DNA from: Risungbinella massiliensis
Lineage (GTDB): Bacteria > Bacillota > Bacilli > Thermoactinomycetales > Thermoactinomycetaceae
Length of the DNA stretch: 64,000 nucleotides
Assembly: GCF_000942395.1 (NCBI RefSeq)
Contig: NZ_LN812102.1
Location: forward strand, 1,214,816 to 1,278,815
Direction of reading: 5' to 3'
In this document: piece after piece, positions 9,548-19,226 of the stretch
Numbering within the stretch: the first letter of the stretch is position 1
Layout of the letters: the number at the start of each line of letters is the position of its first letter
Made by a program: the position numbers and the translations under genes
The notes under the pieces: generated by a model
What the model saw: only the letters and a program-made list of their open reading frames with translations
Database searches by the model: none
Told to the model about the DNA's origin: nothing

Positions 9548-9766
9548 ACTATCACCCCGATTTAAATAATGAAACCATTATACTTTAATTCACATGAAAA
9601 AGCAGCAGTAGATTGGTTTATTTTGTTGGAAATTAAGAAAATATGTTCGCATAATTGATTCAGAATACATTGATTTTTCTTATTAAACTATGAATAAGTT
9701 TACTGAAAGATACTTAGAAGCGTACCCTCAATGGTACTATAACTGATACATCGGATGATGATCAGA
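9548..9766. other. gap, nothing clear
   Basis: About 220 AT-rich bases between the methyltransferase start and a possible micro-ORF. It should contain the methyltransferase promoter; no operator or repeat was recognised. Confidence 0.4.
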
Positions 9767-9853
9767 TTAATTGTTGGTAATATCTTTGGTATCTCCCAAA
9801 TAGCCTTTACATTCATACTGGATAAGTCTTTTGTTCCAGCTTGGACATTCCAT
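9767..9853 (-). CDS. possible 28-residue micro-ORF after the phosphatase gene
   Basis: ATG at 9853 is preceded by GAGG about eight bases upstream, inside the end of the phosphatase gene. The product begins MECPSWNKRL and has two Cys. No family is recognised and no conservation can be tested here, so it may be chance. Confidence 0.25.
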   Translation of the reverse strand: MECPSWNKRLIQYECKGYLGDTKDITNN

Positions 9854-9854
9854 G

Positions 9855-10466
9855 TTAACAAACCTCACTACCTTCATAAAATATTTTCACCCCATCGCTA
9901 TTAAAACATAGCTGAAAAACACTTGCCCAACCTGTATCCGGTCCTTCCCATACAGTCTTGATACTCCCGCCACGAAAATAATTGACTAATACCTTTATTA
10001 CAATGGAGTGAGTAACTACTAAAATATTTTCTCCAACATGCCGTTCCAAAATATCTCGAATAAAAGGAACAGATCTTTCTTGGACATCTAATAATGTTTC
10101 ACCTTGGGATTCTTTCGCGTCGTAATTTTCTGGGTTATTATTAATTTCTTCCAACGCTTTAGGGAACATCTCTTGTATCTCCGACCATTTTCTACCTTCC
10201 CATTTAGAAAAACTCATCTCCATCAACGAATCTGTTTTCACTAAATCTATTGATCTACCTCCTTTCAAATAAAGCGCAGTTTCTACTGCTCGGCTCGCTG
10301 AACTTGAATAGATACATTTAAAAGGAACATCATTAATTCTTTGTGCCAATTGCTTAGCCTGTTCAATCCCTATTTCCGTTAAAGAAGAATCTAATCTTCC
10401 TTGCAGACGTCCTTCAACATTCCACTTTGTTTGTCCGTGCCTTACAAGATACAAATTGGTATTCAA
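9855..10466 (-). CDS. histidine phosphatase family protein
   Basis: 203 residues starting at a TTG with AAGGAAGAG upstream. The phosphohistidine motif LVRHGQTKWN is at residues 7-16, the second Arg in SSASRAVETA, the Glu in MSFSKWEGR and the second His in VVTHSIVIK, so all catalytic residues of the phosphoglycerate-mutase-like superfamily are present. Cytoplasmic. A terminator separates it from galU upstream, so it probably has its own promoter. Substrate unknown; cobC/phoE-like or sugar phosphatases are possible. Confidence 0.85.
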   Translation of the reverse strand: MNTNLYLVRHGQTKWNVEGRLQGRLDSSLTEIGIEQAKQLAQRINDVPFKCIYSSSASRAVETALYLKGGRSIDLVKTDSLMEMSFSKWEGRKWSEIQEMFPKALEEINNNPENYDAKESQGETLLDVQERSVPFIRDILERHVGENILVVTHSIVIKVLVNYFRGGSIKTVWEGPDTGWASVFQLCFNSDGVKIFYEGSEVC

Positions 10467-10512
10467 AATATCACTCTTCCTTTAACTTATATTGATATAG
10501 TCATGTTATATA

Positions 10513-10546
10513 AAAAAGCTAGGTTTCATTAATCACCTAGCTTTTT
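10513..10546. terminator. bidirectional terminator downstream of galU
   Basis: AAAAAGCTAGGT (10513-10524) and ACCTAGCTTTTT (10535-10546) form a perfect 12-bp stem with a 10-base loop. It lies where the leftward biosynthetic run ends and has T-runs for both directions. Confidence 0.85.
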
Positions 10547-10673
10547 GGCTTACTTTAAATTCTACAAAAGGGGGTCATTCTCCATTTCGCTGCCTGACTT
10601 AATAATTCTGTATACTCGTTTGGAGATGGACTTTTTTGGATTCAGATAGTACTGAAATAATTTTTTCTTCCAT

Positions 10674-11558
10674 TCACCCTATACCTTTAATTGTCTCAGT
10701 TAAGGACAATAAATATTGCTTTAGTTGTGGATACAAATCCTTTCGTTGAAGCGCAAATTCAATAATGGCTTGTATATAACCCATCGGTTCTCCTACATCA
10801 TAACGATTCCCTTGAATTTGACACGCAAATACGGAGGTATTTTGACAGAGAACTCTCAATGCATCCGTTAGCTGTATTTCATTTCCTATACCAGTTGGAG
10901 TTTTCTCTAATATAGGGAAGATATCAGGTGTCAAAACATATCTGCCTACAATAGCTAGGTTAGAAGGAGCGTTTTCTATCGCTGGTTTTTCTACCATATC
11001 TTTAATTTGTAGTTTGGTAGTACTTCTCTTTTCCAACATCCGAATAATGCCATACCTATTTACTTGATCCCAAGATACTTTTTGTACTCCAATTACTGGA
11101 CATTGTTCTTCGTGAAAAGCCTTGATCAACTGACTTAATCCAGGTGACTGGGAAACAATTAAATCATCCCCTAGCAAAACTGCAAAAGGTTCATTTTGAA
11201 CAAAATGTTTTGCACATAAAATAGCATGTCCTAAACCTAAAGGCTCCTTTTGCCTCACAGTGTGTATGTCTACCAAATTCGATAATTCTTTAATCGAATA
11301 GTATAGATCCCATTTTTCTTTCTTCTGTAGTTGCCACTCTAGTTCAGGTGATTTGTCAAAGTGATCCTCAATAGCTCTTTTGTTTTTACCAGTAACAATC
11401 ATGATGCTTTCTATTCCAGATGCAATGGCTTCTTCTACGATATACTGGATTGTTGGTTTATCAACAATTGGAAGCATTTCTTTGGGTTGGGCTTTTGTTG
11501 CGGGGAGGAAACGTGTTCCTAACCCAGCAGCAGGAATAATTGCCTTTTTTACGCTCAT
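10674..11558 (-). CDS. galU: UTP-glucose-1-phosphate uridylyltransferase
   Basis: 294 residues, the usual length for GalU/GtaB. The nucleotide-binding start AIIPAAGLGTRFLPATKAQPKEMLPIVDKP is complete, with LLGDDL for metal/UDP binding, MVEKP, and GIGNEIQLTDAL near 225. It makes UDP-glucose from UTP and glucose-1-phosphate in the cytoplasm. Its start overlaps the end of the epimerase gene by 4 bp (ATGA), so both are translationally coupled; together they would supply UDP-sugars to the glycosyltransferase upstream in the run. Could be a pathway-dedicated copy rather than the housekeeping gtaB. Confidence 0.93.
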   Translation of the reverse strand: MSVKKAIIPAAGLGTRFLPATKAQPKEMLPIVDKPTIQYIVEEAIASGIESIMIVTGKNKRAIEDHFDKSPELEWQLQKKEKWDLYYSIKELSNLVDIHTVRQKEPLGLGHAILCAKHFVQNEPFAVLLGDDLIVSQSPGLSQLIKAFHEEQCPVIGVQKVSWDQVNRYGIIRMLEKRSTTKLQIKDMVEKPAIENAPSNLAIVGRYVLTPDIFPILEKTPTGIGNEIQLTDALRVLCQNTSVFACQIQGNRYDVGEPMGYIQAIIEFALQRKDLYPQLKQYLLSLTETIKGIG

Positions 11559-12562
11559 TGATAACGTTCCTTTTTTATTTGAGGTTCGGGGTAAAGTGCT
11601 TTTTGTTCTTTAAGAGCCTTTGAAGAATCATAATTATAAAAAGGGATCGAATTGATAGTTTTTTTTAATCCTTGAAAAATATCAACATGAGGTTTCCACC
11701 CAAGTTGATTCATCGCATGATTACAGTCTAATGCAACCCTTTTTAAATCACCGGCTCTTTCCGATTCTATAACAATCGGTATATCCTTACCCAGTAAACT
11801 CTGAATAAGCTTATATAGATATTCAGTAGTTATTTCAATCCCAGTTCCAATATTAAAGATTTGATTATCTCCTGAGTCCAATGCTAATAGATTTGCCTCT
11901 GCAACATCTCTCACATAGACATAATCACGCGTTGCTCCCTCAAGCATATCTGGAAAGGTATAGATCTTTGATGATTTCCCTTTCAATAGATTCTCCAAAA
12001 AAATGGATACAACACCACATTCACCTTGGGGAAGTTGACGAGGCCCATAAACATTAGCATATCGTAAAACAGTATATGTTAGGTTGTATTGATTACGATA
12101 GAATTCTAAATACTTCTCTATTACAAACTTGCTAATAGCATATGGTGATAATAGTAGAGGAGTATCTTTCTCCACAGTTGGAATCCTATCACCTGCGAGC
12201 ACTCCTCCTGATGAAGCAAAAATAAACTTTTTAACACCGTATTCAACAGAGTTTCTTAGCAAATGCAAAGTTCCTATTATGTTAATCTTTGCATCAGTAA
12301 TAGGGTCTTCAATAGATGCAGGTACTGATTTTTGTGCTGCATGATGGTTAATGATATCGAACTTCTCGGATATCATTAAATTTTCTAGGGCTATTTCATC
12401 TGTACAGATATCTAATTGATAGAAGTTCACTTTTGGATTAAGATTCTCTATCTTTCCTGTACTTAAATCATCTACAACAACTACATCATGTCCGTCATTG
12501 ATATACAGATCAACAACATGAGATCCAATAAATCCTGCTCCACCTACAACTAAAATTTTCAT
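11555..12562 (-). CDS. NAD-dependent sugar-nucleotide epimerase/dehydratase
   Basis: 335 residues, an extended short-chain dehydrogenase. The NAD loop GGAGFIGSHVV is at residues 7-17, DDLST follows the second strand, the active site is SSGG...YAISK (YxxxK), and the substrate region RYANVYGPRQ is typical of UDP-glucose 4-epimerase-like enzymes. It likely converts the UDP-glucose made by the overlapping galU product, for example to UDP-galactose, or a uronic acid derivative. The exact sugar cannot be told. Part of the leftward run. Confidence 0.88.
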   Translation of the reverse strand: MKILVVGGAGFIGSHVVDLYINDGHDVVVVDDLSTGKIENLNPKVNFYQLDICTDEIALENLMISEKFDIINHHAAQKSVPASIEDPITDAKINIIGTLHLLRNSVEYGVKKFIFASSGGVLAGDRIPTVEKDTPLLLSPYAISKFVIEKYLEFYRNQYNLTYTVLRYANVYGPRQLPQGECGVVSIFLENLLKGKSSKIYTFPDMLEGATRDYVYVRDVAEANLLALDSGDNQIFNIGTGIEITTEYLYKLIQSLLGKDIPIVIESERAGDLKRVALDCNHAMNQLGWKPHVDIFQGLKKTINSIPFYNYDSSKALKEQKALYPEPQIKKERYQ

Positions 12563-12658
12563 GTGGATTATTCATCCTCCAACGTGTTTATTTTGTTTTT
12601 CACGAAGTATAGGACTTATAAATTCGGATCAATGATACAGAACATAATATCCCTTCTC

Positions 12659-13675
12659 TTATTTGATAAGTTTTTCATCTTTATCAGTAAGATAACGGTC
12701 TCCAAGGAAGTTCATTTCCACTTTCTCTTCCCCTGATTCCTTAGAACTGAGAAGGGCAAGCTTACATCTTTTACATATATAACTATTAGGAGTTTCCAAT
12801 TGCCCTATCACACGCTGACGTGCCTCTTGGAACCCTACACCATTCCAAACTTCTTTAATGCTTGTTTCAAAGACATTGCCTACAACTTCTTCGCGATCCC
12901 AATCCTGAGAGCAGAGAATGACATCTCCGTTTGCCATTATGCAGGTACGTTCAAAAGGTCTCTTAAGCTTACATCCCGCTAGAGAATGTGTCCGAAGACT
13001 CTCTTCATCCTGCAACCGTTTGCTATTGGAATGTCCCTTTACGCTACCCGCACGATCCAGAAATCCATACGGATGAATTCGTACATTTGGAAAGAGTCTG
13101 CGAATATGATTCATATTTTCTTCCATATCAATCCATGGTCCAAGTACTACAATTATTTCTACATCTATTGGATTCCCATTTGCTTGATTAATTTCCAAAA
13201 AAGCATTTATAGAAGCAACGACCTTATGAAAATTAAGGTTTGGCATTAACTGCTTGTATAATTCTTCCGTCCCGCCAAAAAAGCTTATTTTAAAGTCATC
13301 AATTAACTTCTCTTTTACGATAGCCTCCATTTTCTCTTTTGTCTTTCCTGACATGTTAGTAGAAACTTCTACAAAGTGACCACCTGATTTTATTCTCCTC
13401 AACACATCAATAAAACGTTTATCCAATGTAGGCTCACTATTAAGGTACGGAATCATTCTAATAATCTCTGACTTGTGTGCATCACACTCACTGATAATCT
13501 TTTCGATGCCTTCATCAGGCATAATCATGGCTGGATATTTTTTTGCCATTTCCTCATATGGACAAATAGTACAATTGGCATTGCAACGTGAGTTTATTTG
13601 GAATTCAACATATTTTGGAAAGGTGCCGCAGTTTAAAAGCTCTTTTTGATTTGATTTTGAATAACTAGAATCCAA
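12659..13675 (-). CDS. radical SAM/SPASM-domain enzyme
   Basis: About 338 residues. A TTG start with GGAGGG seven bases upstream is preferred over an ATG five codons earlier that would contain this site. The radical SAM 4Fe-4S motif CNANCTICPY is at about residues 32-41. A SPASM-type C-terminal domain has Cys in CKLKRPFERTC, LCSQDWD, and CKRCK for one or two auxiliary clusters. Such enzymes modify peptides (RiPP maturases) or act as sugar dehydrogenases, as in 2-deoxy-scyllo-inosamine synthesis. Sugar-type neighbours leave both options open. The start overlaps the SDR gene end, so translation is coupled. Confidence 0.88.
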   Translation of the reverse strand: MDSSYSKSNQKELLNCGTFPKYVEFQINSRCNANCTICPYEEMAKKYPAMIMPDEGIEKIISECDAHKSEIIRMIPYLNSEPTLDKRFIDVLRRIKSGGHFVEVSTNMSGKTKEKMEAIVKEKLIDDFKISFFGGTEELYKQLMPNLNFHKVVASINAFLEINQANGNPIDVEIIVVLGPWIDMEENMNHIRRLFPNVRIHPYGFLDRAGSVKGHSNSKRLQDEESLRTHSLAGCKLKRPFERTCIMANGDVILCSQDWDREEVVGNVFETSIKEVWNGVGFQEARQRVIGQLETPNSYICKRCKLALLSSKESGEEKVEMNFLGDRYLTDKDEKLIK

Positions 13676-14432
13676 TTGTATTCCCTCCATCTACAGTTAT
13701 AATTTGACCCGTAACCCAACCAGTGTGATCACTCAATAGTCCTAAAATGGCATTCCCGATATCTTCAATGGTTGCAATACGACGAAGAGGAGTATTGTTT
13801 ACTAAATCATTTTGTTTTTCTTTACTCAAACCTTCACTCAAGCCGCTTGGAAAATAACCTGGTGCTATACAATTACACCGAATATTCAAGTAACCTAGTT
13901 CATAGGCAAGCTGCTTTATAGTTGCCTCCAGTGCCGCTTTACTTGCAATATATGCTGTAGTCCCCATGTTAACCCGACTTACTAGATTACTTGAAACCCC
14001 TACAATACAACCTTGTCTTATCTTCGATAAATAAGGCAGAAGAACGTTGACAAGCCCATATAACGACACACAGTGAATATTAAACATTCTTTGCCACATA
14101 TCCAAATGCGACTGCGAACACGGTAGTTTTTCCTTACTGAAAGAACCTGCTGTATGGACGATATTAATCTTTTTAAACCGGTCAAGTCTTACACTTGACT
14201 CTATAGCAGCTTTCAAGTCCTCTAATGATGGAGTGTTTGAAAAGTCTATTTCGATAGAAGTAACTGGTACTGGCAAATTAAATTCTCTCAGCTTTCTTCC
14301 TCCTGGTCTTAAAATGGCCAGTACATTATGACCTTCATCTAATAGACGTCTGCATACATCCTGTCCCAGTTCCCCTGCCGCTCCTGTTACAATAGAAAGA
14401 ATAGGCAACTCTACTTCTTTATATTGAATCAT
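13665..14432 (-). CDS. short-chain dehydrogenase/reductase
   Basis: 255 residues, classical SDR length. The cofactor loop is TGAAGELGQDV (TGxxxGxG pattern), the mid-domain motif NIVHTAGSF replaces NNAG, the catalytic set is S (GVSSNL), Y-x-x-x-K (YIASK), and the end reads GWVTGQIITVDGG. It would oxidise or reduce a hydroxyl/keto group with NAD(P)H in the pathway encoded by this run. Substrate unknown. It overlaps the radical SAM gene. Confidence 0.88.
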   Translation of the reverse strand: MIQYKEVELPILSIVTGAAGELGQDVCRRLLDEGHNVLAILRPGGRKLREFNLPVPVTSIEIDFSNTPSLEDLKAAIESSVRLDRFKKINIVHTAGSFSKEKLPCSQSHLDMWQRMFNIHCVSLYGLVNVLLPYLSKIRQGCIVGVSSNLVSRVNMGTTAYIASKAALEATIKQLAYELGYLNIRCNCIAPGYFPSGLSEGLSKEKQNDLVNNTPLRRIATIEDIGNAILGLLSDHTGWVTGQIITVDGGNTIGF

Positions 14433-14502
14433 GCTTCATCTCACTCCCAAAACATTTTGGAGACTGAACCCAAATTATTAGAAAAACGGAAGCAATAATC
14501 TT

Positions 14503-15900
14503 TTAGATTTTTACGTCTTGGTGCTCCGTTTTATATTTTTTGTGAATTGTATTCTCCCCTTTTAATTGACGGTACAGATTACGAAGTGGTCCCAAACAGT
14601 GTATAAAATAGAAACCTATACAAAATAATATTGAAGCTTTTGATACTTTACGAGGATCTTGAACATGACGAGTTACAACCAAGCGAGTAAAGTAATGTGT
14701 AAGCGGAAGGTGTGCAATAGTAAGAACAAGCCAGACAATAAACACCTTCCAATCAGCAAAATAGACAAGTGAGGCAGGAAATATTATGAGTAGCAGGAGC
14801 GGTGAGAAAAGCCAGTATATGGAATGACAAAATAGTTTTACAGCTAATATGAATGCCCTAGATATACTATAAACATCCTTCTTACATTTCGGTCGGAAGG
14901 GATGTACTAAACTATCACCCTTCAAATAGTATTTAAAGTACTGAAAAGCATACCAAGGACCATTAAACCAAGTGGTCTGCTGACGTATATATATATCCAG
15001 ATTTGGAGCAAATTCAGCCTCCTCCAAGAATGGCAGGGGATAAATGTTTATACGTTCGTTATTAAGCAGATACCCCAAAAATGCATCCTCATTAATAGTA
15101 TCCTCTGGAAAACTGCCAGCTTTTTGAAGCGTTTGAGCATGGATAAACAGCCCATGACCGATAACATAGTTCATTTTCTCTAATAGCAATTCCAGTATGT
15201 TCTTAACTGGCTTTGGCATCCTGTTTAAAAACGAGTTAAAACGGAGCTGAAAAAGTACACGTGGAATCTCAAAAGTTAAACTCCAACGATTCTGCCATAG
15301 AGCAGCACTACCAATAAAGGATTTTGCCTTTACTCCCCTAGTAATGGGATACCAACTATACTGTTGGAAACAACTATTTTTATAATTTACCGTGGCAGCT
15401 TGTCCTGAAACGTAATCAAGCACTCTTCCATCTATACGGGAATCGGCATTGTAAATCCCAATCCAAAAGTCCCCATCGGGTTGTTCCTTACGAATTTGTT
15501 CTACTGCATAATTAAGTTGATGAGCCATTATGCCTTGGGTAAAAGGAAAATGGAATAGTTTTACACGTGAAAAGGGCTCCTTATTTGCTATTTCTACAAG
15601 CATATCACGTGTATGAGATAGCCCTGCTGACGGAACTTCTTTTTCTGTAGTCACAAATACTACATGAAAGTTAGGACGATCTTGTACAAGTTTCTTAAAG
15701 TGCATATAGGTCGATTTAGCGAGACCTTGTTCATTTAACATGGGAATAATGAGATAAAACAGCGTTTGTGAATCTTTAGATGCTGTAGGTAATGAGGATT
15801 TGTTTGAAAGCCATCTATCTACAGTCCATAGGCAGATAATATTCCTAACTAACAGAAACCCATAAATAGAAAAGAATATTATTATACTCAAAATTGGCAT
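14503..15900 (-). CDS. membrane-bound family 2-like glycosyltransferase
   Basis: About 465 residues from an ATG with AAGGGGG seven bases upstream; an in-frame start 15 codons earlier has none. One N-terminal membrane segment (ILSIIIFFSIYGFLLV), a cytosolic GT-A domain (LIIPMLNEQG near the start, YNADSR as DxD-like motif, NEDAFLGY as acceptor motif, RQQTTWFNGPW resembling QxxRW), then about three C-terminal membrane segments. This resembles processive or lipid/polysaccharide glycosyltransferases. It would use the UDP-sugar from the galU/epimerase pair and export or anchor the product at the membrane. Confidence 0.82.
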   Translation of the reverse strand: MPILSIIIFFSIYGFLLVRNIICLWTVDRWLSNKSSLPTASKDSQTLFYLIIPMLNEQGLAKSTYMHFKKLVQDRPNFHVVFVTTEKEVPSAGLSHTRDMLVEIANKEPFSRVKLFHFPFTQGIMAHQLNYAVEQIRKEQPDGDFWIGIYNADSRIDGRVLDYVSGQAATVNYKNSCFQQYSWYPITRGVKAKSFIGSAALWQNRWSLTFEIPRVLFQLRFNSFLNRMPKPVKNILELLLEKMNYVIGHGLFIHAQTLQKAGSFPEDTINEDAFLGYLLNNERINIYPLPFLEEAEFAPNLDIYIRQQTTWFNGPWYAFQYFKYYLKGDSLVHPFRPKCKKDVYSISRAFILAVKLFCHSIYWLFSPLLLLIIFPASLVYFADWKVFIVWLVLTIAHLPLTHYFTRLVVTRHVQDPRKVSKASILFCIGFYFIHCLGPLRNLYRQLKGENTIHKKYKTEHQDVKI

Positions 15901-15948
15901 ATTAGAACCCCCTTTGATACCTGTGGGATAAATTGACTGATACAAAAT

Positions 15949-16914
15949 TTAAACTTCATTTGTAAAAATCGATTCATAATAGCGGGTCATAATTAATCCA
16001 TCTTGAACAGTATGTTCAGGATTAATAGGCATCCCCAACAAAAGCTGTGCTGTCCAGATATGGAATGGGGCTCCTGCTTGAATCGTCAAATCGGTTCCAC
16101 CGCCTATACGAGCATTGACTTCAATCACATACGCATTTCCATTTTCATCCTCTATAAGTTGTACATTCATAGGTCCTGGTTCACCCAGTAAAGATGCTAC
16201 TTTTGAAGCAATCTCAATAATGTTGGATTTCATCTCGATCTTGGATATAAGAGATTCTGAATCTCTAACCTTGATGCGGGTTCTTGGTACGACAGAAATA
16301 GGTTTACCAGCTAGGTCGTTGAAGACATCTACAGTATAATGAACGCCTTCAATATATTTCTGTGCAATAGGATTCGGAACCCAGTTGCGAATAACTTTCA
16401 ATTCATCCGTGTTTTTCACCTTATAAACATGCATACTTCCAGCACCATCATAGGGTTTAACGATTAGCGGATAGGGTAGGGAGCCTTTTTGCAAAACTTC
16501 ATCGATATCTGCAAAAAACTCTGGGACAAGTATTCCATGTTTTCTCATGAATGTATCTGTGCTCCGCTTATCATTACATATATTTATTGTTTCAAAGGAA
16601 GGAAGCAAAACGGAGACGCCCAACTGTTCAATACGTTTTCGAATAGCTGCTATATGAGGAAAATCAGCATCATACCAGACCATCAAACCTCTGATGTCAG
16701 CTTTTTCGATAAAAGAGCACAGGAAGTCAGAAAAAGTTTTGTCTGTAATAGGAGGAAGTACGGTAAAGCGATCCACAAAATGTTTAATAGGGTCTAGTGT
16801 ATCTGTATCTGTACTGGCTATTCCTACAGGTAAACCTTCCTTTAGAAAATAACGTTTCAATGCATTTACAAAAAATACCCTTCTACGTGCGTTTAGAATA
16901 AGTAAATGTTGCAT
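15949..16914 (-). CDS. ATP-grasp ligase (carbamoyl-phosphate-synthase-like fold)
   Basis: About 321 residues starting MQHLLILNARR; a GTG four codons earlier overlaps the GAGG site, so the ATG is favoured. An N-terminal Rossmann-like domain (VNALKRYFLKEGLPVGIASTD) is followed by the ATP-grasp core: LIVKPYDGAGSMHVYKV, QKYIEGVHYTVDV, and the metal-binding VIEVNARIGGGTDL. Such enzymes activate a carboxylate as acyl-phosphate and join it to an amine, which could form an amide or peptide bond here. It lies just upstream of the glycosyltransferase. Substrate unknown. Confidence 0.85.
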   Translation of the reverse strand: MQHLLILNARRRVFFVNALKRYFLKEGLPVGIASTDTDTLDPIKHFVDRFTVLPPITDKTFSDFLCSFIEKADIRGLMVWYDADFPHIAAIRKRIEQLGVSVLLPSFETINICNDKRSTDTFMRKHGILVPEFFADIDEVLQKGSLPYPLIVKPYDGAGSMHVYKVKNTDELKVIRNWVPNPIAQKYIEGVHYTVDVFNDLAGKPISVVPRTRIKVRDSESLISKIEMKSNIIEIASKVASLLGEPGPMNVQLIEDENGNAYVIEVNARIGGGTDLTIQAGAPFHIWTAQLLLGMPINPEHTVQDGLIMTRYYESIFTNEV

Positions 16915-16926
16915 ATGAAAACACAC

Positions 16927-17067
16927 CTCAATTCAATATTTATTTGCTGATTTCCACTAAAAAATGTTACAAGTCTGCATTCTACTTCAAAAAATAGTCA
17001 TTTGTACAAAGAGTCTGTTTCATATAAGAAAGCCTAAGCTTCAGTTTCCTTGTATAAATGTCATAAG
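16927..17067. other. 140-bp gap inside the biosynthetic run
   Basis: Between the HprK-like and ATP-grasp genes. It can encode a 13-codon frame (MKQTLCTNDYFLK, minus strand), but no convincing ribosome binding site precedes it. No terminator was seen, so the run may continue through. Confidence 0.3.
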
Positions 17068-18264
17068 TTAATTAATGCAATCTCGAATTAGGTCTCTTAG
17101 ATAACTATAATGCCCACTATTCAAAATTTTGTTTATATTTGTGCCATAGGTTAGGCGGACGCTAGGAATTTTCTCCGATATTAAACTGATACGCTCTCTG
17201 GCATTAGAGCAAAGAACATCATTTGTACTACTATGGCGTTGTACCCATGGATTGACCCACAACGGATCGTTTGGAGTATAGCATTCATTGGACAGTATTT
17301 CTTTGACTTCAAAGGAGGATATTTTCTCCAGTTTGAAATCACAATTCCTTTGAACTATTTGAGGTACAATGATTAAAGAAAGTTGGGACTGTGCTTTAAA
17401 AGAAACATTAAAACATTTTGCAAATTCTTGAGGCTCCAATTGCAATTTTTGTGGATTATCCAACTCTTCCTCTAAAGAGTTTTTATACCTTACAAGATTT
17501 GACAGAGTTAAAGTTTGGGGTCTGTGCAATGAGTCGAAATTGAGAGACAAATAGTTATAAAGGCGTTTACTATGAGCTATGGTTCCTAAACCTATTGATA
17601 CAGGCATGGGTAAAGTACCCAGATGCAATGAAGAAGGTAGAACAATGGTACGGTCATTGGCTATATATTTAGCACCTGTATGTTCGAGTAAAGCAGTTAT
17701 TATTGTCGTTTTACCACTTCCAGAAGGTCCGAGGACAAGCAATCCCATATCTTCAAAAGCAACTGTACCAGCGTGAAATACAACTGCTCCTTTATCCTCC
17801 ATCACACGATGAACGATTTCCCTAAAAATATGAAAGAAAAAACGCTCCGGTTTTTTTGTCATATGACTAGTAGCTAGGATTACGCGATTATCACACCTTA
17901 TAATTGCATAGGTCTCCCCACTCAGCGGAAGGTATATGCGGATTTCATGACCACAGACTTTGTCAAAGTATTCTTTGTGCCATATATTTCGAAAAGTTTC
18001 TATATCCTTTGTATTTGAAAAAGTGGTAGCGAATCGTATTAAATTATTAAGTAGTAAGGTATTGTGGCAGTGGTACATGTAAATATCAGTTACAGTTCTA
18101 TCCGACTTTTCCTGTGAATGGAGGTATGGTTCCAAGCATTGTATGGAATTCGGAGTATTAGAAGCAAAGTGAAAACGAATATCATGCAAACAGGTAGTTA
18201 AGGTAGTCGAATAAGCTTCATTACATATTGAACTTATCAAATTGAGAATAGTTCCCTTTGTCAC
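17068..18264 (-). CDS. HprK-like P-loop kinase-related protein
   Basis: 398 residues with a GTG start. A P-loop LLVLGPSGSGKTTIITALL sits at about residues 170-188, after a segment VVFHAGTVAFEDMG typical of HPr kinase/phosphorylase-related proteins; ANDRTIV follows as the Walker B-like acidic site. It is longer than HprK (about 310) and lacks its N-terminal sensor domain. HprK-related kinases are often found in peptide natural-product (lasso and other RiPP) and ATP-grasp-containing clusters, which agrees with the ATP-grasp neighbour. Phosphoacceptor unknown. Confidence 0.75.
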   Translation of the reverse strand: MTKGTILNLISSICNEAYSTTLTTCLHDIRFHFASNTPNSIQCLEPYLHSQEKSDRTVTDIYMYHCHNTLLLNNLIRFATTFSNTKDIETFRNIWHKEYFDKVCGHEIRIYLPLSGETYAIIRCDNRVILATSHMTKKPERFFFHIFREIVHRVMEDKGAVVFHAGTVAFEDMGLLVLGPSGSGKTTIITALLEHTGAKYIANDRTIVLPSSLHLGTLPMPVSIGLGTIAHSKRLYNYLSLNFDSLHRPQTLTLSNLVRYKNSLEEELDNPQKLQLEPQEFAKCFNVSFKAQSQLSLIIVPQIVQRNCDFKLEKISSFEVKEILSNECYTPNDPLWVNPWVQRHSSTNDVLCSNARERISLISEKIPSVRLTYGTNINKILNSGHYSYLRDLIRDCIN

Positions 18265-18330
18265 TTTTTTATCACCAATCTTTCCAGATGGTTTCTAATA
18301 ACGTTATCCTAAGAGAGGCATATTCTATGG

Positions 18331-19125
18331 TTAGTTTTTGTTGAACTCCCACCAATGGGTAATCCAGCGCTGTTCTCCAGTAACTTTTTTCATTTCAACT
18401 TCCATCATATTACGCAATTTTTTGGCTAAATCAACTAAAGCTCCAAGTTCCACCTCTGTCAAACAACGGTTACAAAGCCCGACTAACTCGCGTCCTTCTG
18501 GGCACAGCCTCTCAACATGCTTGGCAAGCCACTTACTATACGGATAAGGTCTACCATGAATGAGAGAAAAGGTTTGAAGCGCTGCTTTTACCATTTCACC
18601 TCGATTAATGCCTGTTGCAGTGATAATACCTCGTTTTGCACATGAGCTGGTATCCAAACGGCGAACTGAAAATAGTACGAAGTGTTCTCGCCTCAACTGA
18701 TCAAGTTCCTGTTCGAACCTTGACTGGTATTTTTCTACGAGAGATTTTATATCCATGGGGTCCTGAATGAAAGTACAGTATGTATATATCCACAGATACA
18801 ATGGCCAACTCCCAGGACGCTGTCCTTCTAATCTTTCGATAAGCCAATCGCGATTTTGTATTTGACCGAAAACAATTGGGGAATTCTTATGATCATCTAT
18901 TACATAATCCGATCCGAATTTGTTTACGAAGGACTGATATTTATCATTCTCCAATAAGATGTGGAGATCCCAGTCTGCTTTCTCATCAAAACCTTCTACT
19001 ATCCCCCACCCAGTCGAACCACTAAGGATAACGGTAGCATATTCTTTAAAATCATTAGGAAACACGGATTCAGGAAGGTTATCGAAATATTTCTGGATCT
19101 TGTTTACTGTATTAACATCTTTCAT
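18331..19125 (-). CDS. nucleotidyltransferase-fold protein (MNT/DUF4037-like)
   Basis: 264 residues with AAGGAGAG before the ATG. The nucleotidyltransferase signature is at about residues 34-55: LSGSTGWGIVEG followed by DWDLHILLE (GS...DxD). The C-terminal half is helical and resembles the substrate-binding part of aminoglycoside-type nucleotidyltransferases. It would transfer a nucleotide to a small molecule or protein. It is in line with the kinase-like gene (67 bp apart) and may belong to the pathway or be a resistance/modification enzyme. Confidence 0.7.
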   Translation of the reverse strand: MKDVNTVNKIQKYFDNLPESVFPNDFKEYATVILSGSTGWGIVEGFDEKADWDLHILLENDKYQSFVNKFGSDYVIDDHKNSPIVFGQIQNRDWLIERLEGQRPGSWPLYLWIYTYCTFIQDPMDIKSLVEKYQSRFEQELDQLRREHFVLFSVRRLDTSSCAKRGIITATGINRGEMVKAALQTFSLIHGRPYPYSKWLAKHVERLCPEGRELVGLCNRCLTEVELGALVDLAKKLRNMMEVEMKKVTGEQRWITHWWEFNKN

Positions 19126-19226
19126 GTGTTTCTCTCCTTATTAAATAATTTTTACAAGTTTTAATTTCCTTTTATATTATAGACCACTACCTTAATACCA
19201 ATACTTTTAATCCTACGCCAATCAAA

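Noticed and set aside
16927-17067. MKQTLCTNDYFLK frame as a RiPP precursor
   Set aside because: No convincing ribosome site and no leader or core pattern; kept only as a gap note.
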